A stretch of DNA of 64,000 nt, from contig NZ_RIZI01000191.1 in assembly GCF_003721225.1 (NCBI RefSeq), positions 1 to 64,000 on the forward strand. Reading direction: 5' to 3'. The notes beneath the pieces were generated by a model, which worked only from the letters and a program-made list of their open reading frames with translations, made no database searches and was not told the DNA's origin. This document shows positions 26,893 through 35,123 of the stretch, in pieces; within the stretch, counting starts at the first letter, position 1, and each line of letters opens with the position of its first letter. A program made the translations under genes and the position numbers. The stretch comes from Acidithiobacillus sulfuriphilus. GTDB lineage: Bacteria > Pseudomonadota > Gammaproteobacteria > Acidithiobacillales > Acidithiobacillaceae.

Positions 26893-27698
26893 GGCTGGGC
26901 TCCGTGGTCGTGGCAATGGTGGCTGATTTCGGGAATGAAACCATTGCCCACGCGGATGGAGAGCATCCCGTCATGCTCGCTGACCGTGACCGGGGTGCCA
27001 TAAAGCTCGCTGAGCATTGGCGTAGTCAGGAGATCATTGACCGTTCCCATCCGTCCCTTGCCGTTGGCCAGATACAGCACATGATCCATAAACGGCAGCA
27101 AGGGGTTGATATCATGGGCGGTCATGAGGACGGTCATGTTTTCCTGTCGGGTGAGGGTCTTGGCCAGTTGCAGGACTTGTTGCTGGGACTGCGGGTCGAG
27201 ATTGTTGAGGGGTTCGTCCAGCAGGAGTATCCGGGCCGGATTGACCAGGGCCTGGGCAATGCGTACCCGTTGCCGCTGTCCGCCGGACAAGGATTGCAGG
27301 GGACGAGACGCCAGATGAGCCGCATTCACCCGTTCCAGAGCCCTGCGAACGGCCTGGTGCAAGGCCGTCAGGTGCCAGTTGAAGCCCCAGCGTTCCCCGC
27401 GCCACGCCGCACCGACAAAAGCCGCCACACTTAATCGCCCCTCGGCCTCCTTGGGCTCGGACTGGCTCACATAGCCGATCTGTGTGCGCGCCTCGCGCGC
27501 ATCCCCCTCCAGGATCTGCAGCGTGCCACCCTGAAGGGGGATCAGCCCCAGCAAGGCCCGCAAGAGGGAAGTCTTGCCGGCGCCGTTGGGGCCGAATACC
27601 CCCACGAAGCCGCCGCGAGGAATCTGCAGTTGCAAATGGGCAAAAACCACACGGCCGCCGAGTTGGCAGGTCAGCTCGGTGCCATCGATGACAGGCAT
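26889..27698 (-). CDS. zinc/manganese ABC transporter ATPase
   Basis: 269 residues. Walker A GPNGAGKTS, Q-loop SQSEP, signature LSGGQRQRVRIAQAL, Walker B ILLLDEP and the switch His in MTAHDIN mark an ABC importer ATPase of the ZnuC/MntA type. The ATG at 27698 starts five bases after the binding-protein stop; upstream extension in the frame is not supported. A His-rich C-terminus (SHHCHDHG) could bind metal. Confidence 0.9.
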   Translation of the reverse strand: MPVIDGTELTCQLGGRVVFAHLQLQIPRGGFVGVFGPNGAGKTSLLRALLGLIPLQGGTLQILEGDAREARTQIGYVSQSEPKEAEGRLSVAAFVGAAWRGERWGFNWHLTALHQAVRRALERVNAAHLASRPLQSLSGGQRQRVRIAQALVNPARILLLDEPLNNLDPQSQQQVLQLAKTLTRQENMTVLMTAHDINPLLPFMDHVLYLANGKGRMGTVNDLLTTPMLSELYGTPVTVSEHDGMLSIRVGNGFIPEISHHCHDHGAQP

Positions 27699-27703
27699 GG
27701 AAG

Positions 27704-28606
27704 TCAATGGGTCCTGTTTCCTGTTGTGCTCGCCAGGGCCTTGTCCAAGGCCTGTAGGGTTTCCACTTGCCATTGTACATAGCCGGTATGGGGTGGCACA
27801 AACTCATCGACCCCGACAACGGGCACGCCGGCGTCTTTGGCGATGCCCTTGATACGCTGCGTGAGAGGGTCGGTGACCTGTTCATTATAAAAGAGTACGG
27901 CGACCTGATGGCTGCGCAAACTGTTATCAAAGCGGGCCACCTCTTTGGGAGCCGCTTCGGTATCGTTCATCACGTTGAACTGGAATTTCTCATGGATGCT
28001 GTCATAACCCAGGTATCTGAGCATGTAGCCAAAAACCGGCTCGGTGGCGGTCACGGTCAGGGCGGGATGCCGGGCCATGACCGCCTGGGCGGCGCCATAG
28101 ATCTGCAGCAGGGATTGGGAAAAATTTTTGAAGTTCTGCGCAAATTGCGGCGCATGGGCTGGATCGTCCTGGGAAAAGAGCCGGGTCAGGCGGGCGGCCG
28201 TGAGCAGGGCGATGCGGGGATCATAAAAAATATGCGGATTTTTGTCGGCCATGATGAGATGCGGATCCAGATCGGCGACGATCACCACCTGTCTGCCAGG
28301 CACCGGGTTGGCAGCAAGGAGCTTTTCCATCCATCGATCATAGCCAAGGCCATTGAGCACCACCACCCTGGCCTGTGCGACTTCCCGCGCCACGGCCGGA
28401 TCGGCTTCAAAAAGATGGGGGTCGACATTGGGGTTTTTGATGATGCTTTCGACCCTGACATAGGGGCCGCCAATGGCTTCGGCGATCACTCCGTAGGTGC
28501 TCTCGGCGGCCACTACGGAGAATGGGGCGGCCTGGGCGGCTGCGGTGGCCCAGGACCAGAAAACGATTTGGGAGACGATGATCCAGAAATGGTGCGATTT
28601 GCGCAT
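27704..28606 (-). CDS. zinc/manganese-binding periplasmic protein
   Basis: 300 residues with a signal peptide (about 1-27, ending TAAAQAA). It belongs to the cluster A-I binding proteins (ZnuA/PsaA). Metal ligands are expected at His in NVDPHLFEADP, in NPHIFYDP and further C-terminal in TEPVFGY; the last block lacks the canonical HxAFGY His (TEPVF), so one ligand may differ. There is no His-rich loop as in E. coli ZnuA. The ATG at 28606 is taken, with GGGGAT upstream. It leads the operon with the ATPase and permease. Confidence 0.88.
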   Translation of the reverse strand: MRKSHHFWIIVSQIVFWSWATAAAQAAPFSVVAAESTYGVIAEAIGGPYVRVESIIKNPNVDPHLFEADPAVAREVAQARVVVLNGLGYDRWMEKLLAANPVPGRQVVIVADLDPHLIMADKNPHIFYDPRIALLTAARLTRLFSQDDPAHAPQFAQNFKNFSQSLLQIYGAAQAVMARHPALTVTATEPVFGYMLRYLGYDSIHEKFQFNVMNDTEAAPKEVARFDNSLRSHQVAVLFYNEQVTDPLTQRIKGIAKDAGVPVVGVDEFVPPHTGYVQWQVETLQALDKALASTTGNRTH

Positions 28607-28622
28607 GGATATCCCCAGTAAA

Positions 28623-28637
28623 TGCAACCGTGTTGCG
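28623..28637. promoter_or_regulatory. inverted repeat upstream of metal-binding protein gene
   Basis: GCAAC-CGT-GTTGC at 28624-28636 lies 17 bases before the start of the binding-protein gene. The position suits a metalloregulator operator (Zur or Mur type), but the sequence does not match a known consensus well. Listed as a candidate only. Confidence 0.3.
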
Positions 28638-28780
28638 ATTATTGAATGTAGCCGCTCAACAGTCAAGGCGCGGCAAAGCCGCACTCGTTGTGGCCCCTTG
28701 CCGCCCAGGGGGAAGGACGCTTTTCCTGCGGTCCTGTATGATACGACAATATAGTCAGGCAGATGGCCGGGGAGAACAGC

Positions 28781-29827
28781 ATGCAGGGCAAGGCGGGGCA
28801 GGAGAAAACGCGTTATGCCGCTTGGGGGACGGTGGTCCTGCTGCTTATTTATGCCGGGGCTGCCTATACCTTGAGCCCTTTCGCCGGGCCTTTGTTGATG
28901 GGTGCCGTCCTGGCCACGGTAGGATGGCCATGGCAGTTGCGTCTGGAACGCCATTTTTTCCTGCCCCGCTGGCTGAGCGCCCTCATCCATGCGCTGGCGT
29001 GGGTAGCCATCATCATCATTCCCGCCGTGGTGATCGTGGACGCTTCGGCCCCGCGCCTGATCCTGCTCGCCGCACGCTGGCAATCGGGGGCTCCCCTCAT
29101 CCCCATGCCTGCGCAATTGGAGCAGCTTCCGTATATTGGACGCTGGCTCGCCAGCCATCTGCAGCAGTTGAATGGGGCCTATATTTCGGCCTTGCTCAGC
29201 AGCCATTCCGATTTGATCACCAATTCCCTCGGGCAACTGTGGGTCTTTGTGCTGCATACTTTTTTTGCGGCCTTGACGGTCTTCGCCCTGTCCCTGCATG
29301 GGGAGCGTATCGGCGAGACCCTGCGCCTGCTGGTGACCCAGCTTTGGGGGCGGGACCGCGGCGACCGCTTTTTGCGGGCGTGCCGGGAAGCCGCACGATC
29401 GGTGCTGATCGGCTTGATCGGGGTGGGGGTCGTCGAGGGGGTATTCATCGGGGTGGCCTATGCCGTGGCCGGCCTGGGGATGTGGCCTTTGTGGCTGGTG
29501 GCTACGGCCATTATTTCGCCGTTGCCCTTCGGCGCAACGGTCGTGGTGGCTACGGCCACCTTGTGGCTCGTCTTGACCGGACACTGGATCGCCGGTTTTC
29601 TGGTGCTGGGCTGGGGCTTGCTGGTGATTACCGTTGCGGACTTGGTGGTGCGCCCCCTGCTGACGGGATCGCAAACGCAAGCGCCATTTTTCCTGGTGTT
29701 TTTCAGCATATTGGGCGGCGCCGAGGCGTTTGGATTGATCGGCCTCATTATCGGGCCTATCCTGGTACTGCTGGCCCGGGGGGTCTGGCGGGTCTGGGAG
29801 CGGCGGATGCGCCTGGAAGAGCAATGA
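28781..29827 (+). CDS. AI-2E family transporter
   Basis: 348 residues with about eight membrane segments: a short N-terminal pair, a soluble domain around residues 75-140 and a C-terminal set with the family GLIGLIIGPILVLL motif. These proteins export small molecules or Na+/H+; the name comes from TqsA. ATG 28781 is preferred because GGGGAG precedes it by seven bases; an in-frame ATG at 28763 is possible. It is divergent from the metal importer, with about 170 bases between. Confidence 0.85.
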   Translation: MQGKAGQEKTRYAAWGTVVLLLIYAGAAYTLSPFAGPLLMGAVLATVGWPWQLRLERHFFLPRWLSALIHALAWVAIIIIPAVVIVDASAPRLILLAARWQSGAPLIPMPAQLEQLPYIGRWLASHLQQLNGAYISALLSSHSDLITNSLGQLWVFVLHTFFAALTVFALSLHGERIGETLRLLVTQLWGRDRGDRFLRACREAARSVLIGLIGVGVVEGVFIGVAYAVAGLGMWPLWLVATAIISPLPFGATVVVATATLWLVLTGHWIAGFLVLGWGLLVITVADLVVRPLLTGSQTQAPFFLVFFSILGGAEAFGLIGLIIGPILVLLARGVWRVWERRMRLEEQ

Positions 29828-29974
29828 CCGGGAACCAAAAGGCCGTCCGGTTTCTCTAATCGACTGGCAGATGAATACGTCCCATCCGTTCCGGGGCGTA
29901 GCTCGTCGCGGCGGGATACGATTGTTTTCGCTAAGACTTTAGGCAATTACGGATGATAATGAAAGGAGCAAGGC

Positions 29975-30388
29975 ATGGATTATCAGATGCTGGAACAGCA
30001 ATACAACCAGTTGCAACAGCAGAGCCAAAACAACCTCCAGACGCTGCAACAACTGGCCGGGCGGATTCGTGCCCTGGCGCCCGATGATCTGACGGCGCGG
30101 GAGTTGGCCATGGATTTGCGCGGACTGGCAATGAGCTTGCAACAGCAGAACCAGTCCATCGCCCTGATGATGCAGCAAATGGCCCAGCGTCTCCAGCAAA
30201 TGGAGATGCAGATGCAGAACATGGGGCAGGGCGGCATGAATCCGGGCATGCAGCAGCGGCCCTGGGGCAATCCGGCGGGTGCGGGCATGGGTAGCGGGCT
30301 GCTGGGCAGCATGGTGACCGGCTTGGGCTTGGGCGCGGGCTTTGCGGTGGCCGACAATATCGTTGATGATATTTTTGACGCCTTTTGA
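29975..30388 (+). CDS. Gln/Met-rich coiled-coil protein, function unknown
   Basis: 137 residues, not recognised. The first 75 residues are strongly helical with many Gln and Met (LEQQYNQLQQQSQNNL, MMQQMAQRLQQMEMQMQNM) and heptad-like spacing, so a coiled coil is likely. A Gly/Met-rich linker follows, then a hydrophobic C-terminal stretch (LLGSMVTGLGLGAGFAVADNIVDDIFDAF) resembling glycine-zipper segments. AAAGGAG precedes the ATG at good distance, supporting real translation. It lies just before an OmpA-type lipoprotein with a similar glycine-zipper segment. No signal peptide is seen. Confidence 0.75.
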   Translation: MDYQMLEQQYNQLQQQSQNNLQTLQQLAGRIRALAPDDLTARELAMDLRGLAMSLQQQNQSIALMMQQMAQRLQQMEMQMQNMGQGGMNPGMQQRPWGNPAGAGMGSGLLGSMVTGLGLGAGFAVADNIVDDIFDAF

Positions 30389-30463
30389 AAAAAGGCGCAA
30401 GACCGCGAGCAACTCGAACAGATTGAGAGAACGCTTTTCCGATCATCCATAGGAGGGGGCATC

Positions 30464-31156
30464 ATGGATCAGCAGCGCATATATGCAGGGCGGGGTGTGT
30501 GGATATTGGCGGGCCTTCTCGCCCTGGGCGGCTGTGCTACCACGCCGGGTTATCAGAAGACCCAGACGGGGGCTACCGTAGGCGCCTTGGGTGGGGCGGC
30601 CCTAGGGGCCATCATCGGCAATCAGACCGGTAGCCCCCTGGCGGGTGCGGCCATTGGCGCGGGTGTCGGCGCATTGGCCGGCGGGGCCGTGGGATATGCC
30701 ATGGATCAGCAGCAACAGGAGTTCCAGCAACGCTTGGCGGCTCAGGAGGCCGCGAACCAGGTGGCCATTCAGCGGGTCCAGTTGGCCAATCGTCAACAGG
30801 CCATCAATCTGCGTTTGAGCGGGCAGGCCTTTTTCAAGACCAACTCCACGGAACTGGCCACCAACAACAGCGCGGCACTCAACAACATCGCCCAGGTGCT
30901 CAACCAATATCCCAATTCCCGCGTGCTGGTTACCGGTTATACGGACAATACCGGGTCGCCCAGCTACAATCTGCAGCTCTCCCGGGACCGTGCCCAGACC
31001 ATGGCCAACTATTTGATCACCCAGGGCGTCGATCCTGCGCGGATCCAGGTGGTCGGCATGGGCGAGGCCAACCCCATTGCCAGCAATGCCACACCTGCCG
31101 GGCGGCAGTTGAACCGGCGCGTAGAGATTACCGTCATTCCTCAGCAAAACGGCTAG
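30464..31156 (+). CDS. OmpA family lipoprotein (YiaD-like)
   Basis: 230 residues. The signal sequence ends in a lipobox LGGC (Cys24), so the protein is a lipoprotein. A glycine-zipper segment follows (about residues 35-80, GALGGAALGAIIGNQTG...), then an OmpA-like peptidoglycan-binding domain at about 115-225 with the TGYTDNTGSPSYNLQLSRDRAQTMANYL block. It likely links the outer membrane to peptidoglycan. A clear AGGAGGGGG site precedes the ATG. Confidence 0.9.
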   Translation: MDQQRIYAGRGVWILAGLLALGGCATTPGYQKTQTGATVGALGGAALGAIIGNQTGSPLAGAAIGAGVGALAGGAVGYAMDQQQQEFQQRLAAQEAANQVAIQRVQLANRQQAINLRLSGQAFFKTNSTELATNNSAALNNIAQVLNQYPNSRVLVTGYTDNTGSPSYNLQLSRDRAQTMANYLITQGVDPARIQVVGMGEANPIASNATPAGRQLNRRVEITVIPQQNG

Positions 31157-31162
31157 GTGCCG

Positions 31163-31687
31163 ATGGATCGGGCGCACGTTGGTTTGCTGGCATCACCCGA
31201 TCCGGTCCTGCTGGCCGGGCTGGAGACGCGCATCGTGGACTGGGCCCGGGGGCAGGGCTGGTTTCTGGAAAGGACCGGTCCATTGCGTCGCGGGCAGCCC
31301 TGGCCAGGTCGCCTGGAGTTCATCAAAAAAGGGGTCCTTGACCCTGAGGTCTGGGGCGAACTTTTGCAGGCATGCACAATTTTTGTAGAGGTCCTTGCGG
31401 AAAAGCGGGAGGCCAAAAGCGCCGAGGGCATTTGGGTGAAGTTTTTCCAGTCTCCCGGGGCGCTCTTCGGCTTCGCCCAGCTTGCGCACACCGGCCCGAC
31501 GGATTTTGTGGCAGCGCTGCGGTCGCGCCGGGGTTGGGATCAGGCGCCGGCCGAGGATGAGCGGGCTGCCCTGGCCCAGGTGGGTTTGCCGTGGATGGCC
31601 CCCGAGCAACGCAGCGTGGGACGCCTTGGCGCGCCGGGCTGCTCCCTGGGTCAGCACGATCAAGGCCGGTGCCATCATGACAGCTAA
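31163..31687 (+). CDS. hypothetical protein upstream of rlmB
   Basis: 174 residues, no family recognised. It is a soluble protein with a possible DUF-like alpha/beta layout and no signal peptide or membrane segment. ATG 31163 or GTG 31157 can start it. The last part (after PEQRSV) is low in quality: the alternative frame at 31590-31676 reads SNAAWDALARRAAPWVSTIKAG, which looks more protein-like, so a small frameshift near 31615 is possible. The stop overlaps the rlmB start by 11 bases. It probably shares a message with rlmB. Confidence 0.5.
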   Translation: MDRAHVGLLASPDPVLLAGLETRIVDWARGQGWFLERTGPLRRGQPWPGRLEFIKKGVLDPEVWGELLQACTIFVEVLAEKREAKSAEGIWVKFFQSPGALFGFAQLAHTGPTDFVAALRSRRGWDQAPAEDERAALAQVGLPWMAPEQRSVGRLGAPGCSLGQHDQGRCHHDS

Positions 31688-32471
31688 CGAGGGCCTGGAC
31701 AGCATCTATGGCCTCCATGCCGTGGCTGCGGCCCTGGCGGCCGGTGAACTGGCGGAACTCTGGGTGGTGCCGGAACGGCGTGACGAGTCTCGGGTAAAGG
31801 CCCTTGTTGACCAGGCCCAACGCGGAGATCTGCCCGTCGTCGAAACCCGTAGCGGGGATCTGCTGCGCAAGGTAGGTAGCGACAAGCACCAGGGCGTGGG
31901 CGGGCTGCTCCGTCCTTTACCCCTGCCGGATCTGCCAACCCTGCTGGCGGGGCTGGAAGGAAAGGCCCCGGCCCTGTTTTTGATTCTCGACGGGGTGCTC
32001 GATCCGCATAATCTCGGGGCCTGTCTGCGCAGCGCCGAAGGGGCCGGGGTAACGGCGGTGCTGTTGCCCAAGGATAACGCCTGCCCCGTCAACGCCACGG
32101 TGCGCAAGGTGGCGGCGGGCTCGGCTTCGCGTCTGCCGGTGATTTCCGTTACCAATCTGGCGCGCACCCTGGGCCTCTTGCAAGAGCATGGCTTTTGGGT
32201 GGTGGGGATGGCGGGGGAGGGGGATAAAAGCCTCTATGAACTGGATCTGCGCGGCCCCATGGTGATGATCATGGGCGGCGAAGAAAAGGGTTTGCGTCGT
32301 CTGACCCGGGCCCATTGCGATTTTTTGGCGCATATCCCCATGGAGGGCCGCGGAGGGAGCCTGAACGTTTCGGTGGCGACGGGTATTTGCCTCTTTGAGG
32401 CCTACCGGCAACGCCATGATGTGGGGTGCGGCGTCGGAACGGGGCGCCCGTCTGGCAAGGGAGAGGCGTGA
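31677..32471 (+). CDS. rlmB: 23S rRNA Gm2251 2'-O-methyltransferase
   Basis: 264 residues, SPOUT methyltransferase. The N-terminal substrate-binding domain begins GLDSIYGLHAVAAAL. The knotted domain has LDGVLDPHNLGACLRSAEGAGV, MVMIMGGEEKGLRRLTRAHCD and the C-terminal SLNVSVATGICLFEAYRQR that bind AdoMet. It methylates G2251 in the peptidyltransferase centre. ATG 31677 is the only good start with that N-terminus. Confidence 0.94.
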   Translation: MTANEGLDSIYGLHAVAAALAAGELAELWVVPERRDESRVKALVDQAQRGDLPVVETRSGDLLRKVGSDKHQGVGGLLRPLPLPDLPTLLAGLEGKAPALFLILDGVLDPHNLGACLRSAEGAGVTAVLLPKDNACPVNATVRKVAAGSASRLPVISVTNLARTLGLLQEHGFWVVGMAGEGDKSLYELDLRGPMVMIMGGEEKGLRRLTRAHCDFLAHIPMEGRGGSLNVSVATGICLFEAYRQRHDVGCGVGTGRPSGKGEA

Positions 32472-32494
32472 AGGTGGAGGAGCTAAAAACGCCG

Positions 32495-33274
32495 ATGATC
32501 GTGGATTCCCATTGCCATCTGGATTTTTCGGACTTTGACGCGGATCGTCCGGAGGTCCTGGAGCGGGCGGCGCGGGCCGGTGTGGCGCAGATCCTCGTCG
32601 CCGCGGTCAGCCAGGCGCATTGGCCCCGTTTGCTGGATTTGGTGCATCGGCACCAGACTCTCTGGGCGGGAGTGGGGGTGCATCCCAACGAGTCGCCGGA
32701 ACATTCACCCAGTGAGGGGGATCTCCTGGCCGCCGTACAACAGGAAAAAGTGGTGGCGGTGGGCGAGACCGGCCTCGACTATTTTCGCAGCGGGGAGGCT
32801 CCGACCTGGCAAAAGGAGCGCTTTTCCCGACATATCGAGGTGGCCAAAAAAACCGGAAAGCCCCTGATCGTCCACACCCGCCAGGCGGCCCAGGATACCC
32901 TGGCCATGCTGCGTGCCGAGGGGGCAGACTGGGCTGGTGGAGTTATCCATTGTTTTACCGAGGATTGGGCCTTTGCCGTTGCGGCCATGGATTTAGGATT
33001 TTATATTTCCTTTTCGGGCATTGTGACGTTTAAAAAATCCGTTGATTTGCAGGATATCGCCCGGAGAGTGCCCATGGATCGGCTGCTGGTGGAGACCGAT
33101 GCGCCCTATCTGGCACCCGCGCCGCACCGCGGAAAACGGAATGAGCCGGCCTATGTCACGGACGTAGGGCGATTCATTGCCGATCTTCGCGGGATCCCCT
33201 ATGCCAATTTGGCTGGCCAAAGCACGGCCAATTTTCACCGGCTCTTTCGGGTGCCGGTAGCGGATGGCGCATGA
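32495..33274 (+). CDS. tatD: TatD family deoxyribonuclease/hydrolase
   Basis: 259 residues, amidohydrolase TIM barrel. Metal ligands in DSHCHLDF (HxH), E in AVGETGLDY, H in HTRQA, H in IHCFTE, and D in VETDAPYLAP. TatD enzymes have 3'-5' DNase activity and remove D-aminoacyl-tRNA-like or damaged ends. ATG 32495 is taken; a GTG at 32468 overlapping the rlmB stop (GTGA) is an alternative with a nearby GGAGGAG. The stop overlaps the next ATG by four bases. Confidence 0.93.
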   Translation: MIVDSHCHLDFSDFDADRPEVLERAARAGVAQILVAAVSQAHWPRLLDLVHRHQTLWAGVGVHPNESPEHSPSEGDLLAAVQQEKVVAVGETGLDYFRSGEAPTWQKERFSRHIEVAKKTGKPLIVHTRQAAQDTLAMLRAEGADWAGGVIHCFTEDWAFAVAAMDLGFYISFSGIVTFKKSVDLQDIARRVPMDRLLVETDAPYLAPAPHRGKRNEPAYVTDVGRFIADLRGIPYANLAGQSTANFHRLFRVPVADGA

Positions 33275-34029
33275 AGATTACCTTTCTGGGGACGGGTTCC
33301 AGTGCGGGTACGCCGGTCATGACCTGCCAATGCCGGGTCTGCCGCAGCAAGGACCCACGCAATCAGCGCTTGCGGGCCAGCATCCTGGTGGAAGAAGGAG
33401 ATGTGCGCCTGCTCGTGGATACCGGGCCGGATTTGCGCCAACAAATTCTGCGCGCCGGCGTTCTCAGCATCAGCGCTGTTTTGTTCACGCATTTCCATGC
33501 GGATCATATCAACGGCATTGACGACCTGCGTGCCTTCAACTTCGCGCAAAAAGAGATCATTCCCTGTTTTGCCGATGCCCGCACGGCGCAAGAGCTAGTA
33601 GAACGTTTTTGTTACTGTTTCCTCCCTCCCGATGCCGTCTGGGCGAAACCATCCCTTTCCATTATGGAGATTTCCGGGGGGTTGGGTTTTGGGCCGATGC
33701 GGGTTACGCCCATAACGCTCCTGCACGGTAATCTGCCTATTTTCGGCTATCGCTTCAATAATGTGGCCTATCTGACCGATTTGAAAACGATCCCTGACGA
33801 AAGCCTGGCCTTGCTGGAGGATCTGGACCTCCTCGTCATTGATTGTCTGCGCTATGAGGAGCATCCGACCCATCTCAATGTGGAAGAGGCTCTGCTGTGG
33901 GCACGACGAATCGGCGCGCGCCGTACCTATCTTACCCACATGACCCATGATGTGGATTATGCCGAATTGGCTGCGCTCCTGCCGCCACAAGTCCTCCCTG
34001 CCCATGATGGCCTGGTCCTGAGTGCGTGA
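33271..34029 (+). CDS. PhnP-like metallo-beta-lactamase fold hydrolase
   Basis: 252 residues. The metal site is THFHADHINGIDDL (HxHxDH), with later His in LLHG, Asp in VIDCLR and the terminal HMTHD, typical of the PhnP/RNase Z-like group. N-terminal CQCRVC is a zinc-binding cysteine pair as in PhnP. It probably cleaves cyclic phosphodiesters. Stop overlaps the dusA GTG start (GTGA), so it belongs to the rlmB-tatD-dusA run. Confidence 0.88.
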   Translation: MKITFLGTGSSAGTPVMTCQCRVCRSKDPRNQRLRASILVEEGDVRLLVDTGPDLRQQILRAGVLSISAVLFTHFHADHINGIDDLRAFNFAQKEIIPCFADARTAQELVERFCYCFLPPDAVWAKPSLSIMEISGGLGFGPMRVTPITLLHGNLPIFGYRFNNVAYLTDLKTIPDESLALLEDLDLLVIDCLRYEEHPTHLNVEEALLWARRIGARRTYLTHMTHDVDYAELAALLPPQVLPAHDGLVLSA

Positions 34030-35123
34030 GCAGCTTCCCGGCCTGGACTAGGGAGGCAGCGCCGCGCTTGCCAAGCGCTGTTCCCGCCCGACGGGTGGAA
34101 GGCCGCATCTCCGTTGCCCCCATGCTGGACTGGACCGATCGCCACTGCCGCTACTATCTGCGGCTGTTTTGCCCGTCCTGTGTCCTCTATACGGAGATGG
34201 TGACGGCGGCCGCCTTGCTCCATGGGCGGGATCCCGAGCGTTTTTTGGTGTTTTCCCAGGAGGAGCATCCCCTGGTCCTGCAACTGGCTGGCGATGACCC
34301 TTCGGCCATGGCCCGGGCGGCGGCCATGGGAGCGGCCTATGGCTATGACGGCCTCAATCTCAATGTCGGCTGTCCCTCCCCCAAGGTGCAGGCGGGTCGC
34401 TTCGGCGCCTGCCTCATGGCCGCACCCAGCCTGGTGGCGGAGCTGGTGGCCGCCATGGCGGAGACCGGCCTGCCTATCAGTGTCAAGCATCGCCTGGGGC
34501 TGGATCGGGAGGAAGACTATGATCTTCTCGCCCGTTTCGTGGAAACGGTGGCAGGGGCGGGCTGCGGGCATTTCATCGTCCACGCCCGCAATGCCTGGCT
34601 CCATGGCCTGGATCCCGCCGCCAATCGGGAGATTCCGCCCTTGCGTTACGCCTGGGTCCATCGCCTGAAGGCGGATTTTCCGCATCTGCGCATGGAGATC
34701 AATGGCGGCGTGGAGGATGTCCCCGCCATTCTCGGACATCTTCAGCGGGTGGACGGGGTCATGATCGGGCGGGCGGCCTATGGGCATCCGGCCTTGCTGG
34801 CGGCGGCGGAACGGGCATTGGGGCGGGTAGACTGGAATCCCAGCCCGGGATCCATCCTCCATGGTCTTCGCCTTTATGCCGAGGCGGCCGGTGGATCCTT
34901 GCCGGCCCCACGCCTTGCCCGCCACCTCCATGGCCTGGCCCACGGCTTGCCGGGTGCCCGCCACTGGCGGCGTTTCCTGGCTACGGCCCATGCCGCTGAA
35001 TCCGCATCCGCCTTTCTCGCGCGGGCCTATGGCGTCTTGCCATCGGCCTTTTGGGATGCGTCCTTCCCTGACGCCGCAACCGCCCTGGGTTCAGCGCCCC
35101 AGAGGATACGTGCCAACCCGTAG
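34026..35123 (+). CDS. dusA: tRNA-dihydrouridine synthase A
   Basis: 365 residues, FMN-dependent TIM barrel. Blocks RISVAPMLDWTDRHCRYYLR, LQLAGDDPSAMARAA, LNLNVGCPSPKVQAGRFGACLM (catalytic Cys) and MIGRAAYGHPALL are diagnostic of DusA, which reduces U20 in tRNA. The GTG start overlaps the previous stop. The C-terminal end overlaps the P-type ATPase gene by 97 bases in convergent orientation; the last 35 residues (after the [13 protein letters not shown] block) may be extra. Confidence 0.93.
   Translation: MSSFPAWTREAAPRLPSAVPARRVEGRISVAPMLDWTDRHCRYYLRLFCPSCVLYTEMVTAAALLHGRDPERFLVFSQEEHPLVLQLAGDDPSAMARAAAMGAAYGYDGLNLNVGCPSPKVQAGRFGACLMAAPSLVAELVAAMAETGLPISVKHRLGLDREEDYDLLARFVETVAGAGCGHFIVHARNAWLHGLDPAANREIPPLRYAWVHRLKADFPHLRMEINGGVEDVPAILGHLQRVDGVMIGRAAYGHPALLAAAERALGRVDWNPSPGSILHGLRLYAEAAGGSLPAPRLARHLHGLAHGLPGARHWRRFLATAHAAESASAFLARAYGVLPSAFWDASFPDAATALGSAPQRIRANP

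Noticed and set aside
28607..29824. Long upstream extension of the metal-binding protein frame
   Set aside because: It is antisense to the AI-2E permease; the signal peptide begins at the ATG at 28606.
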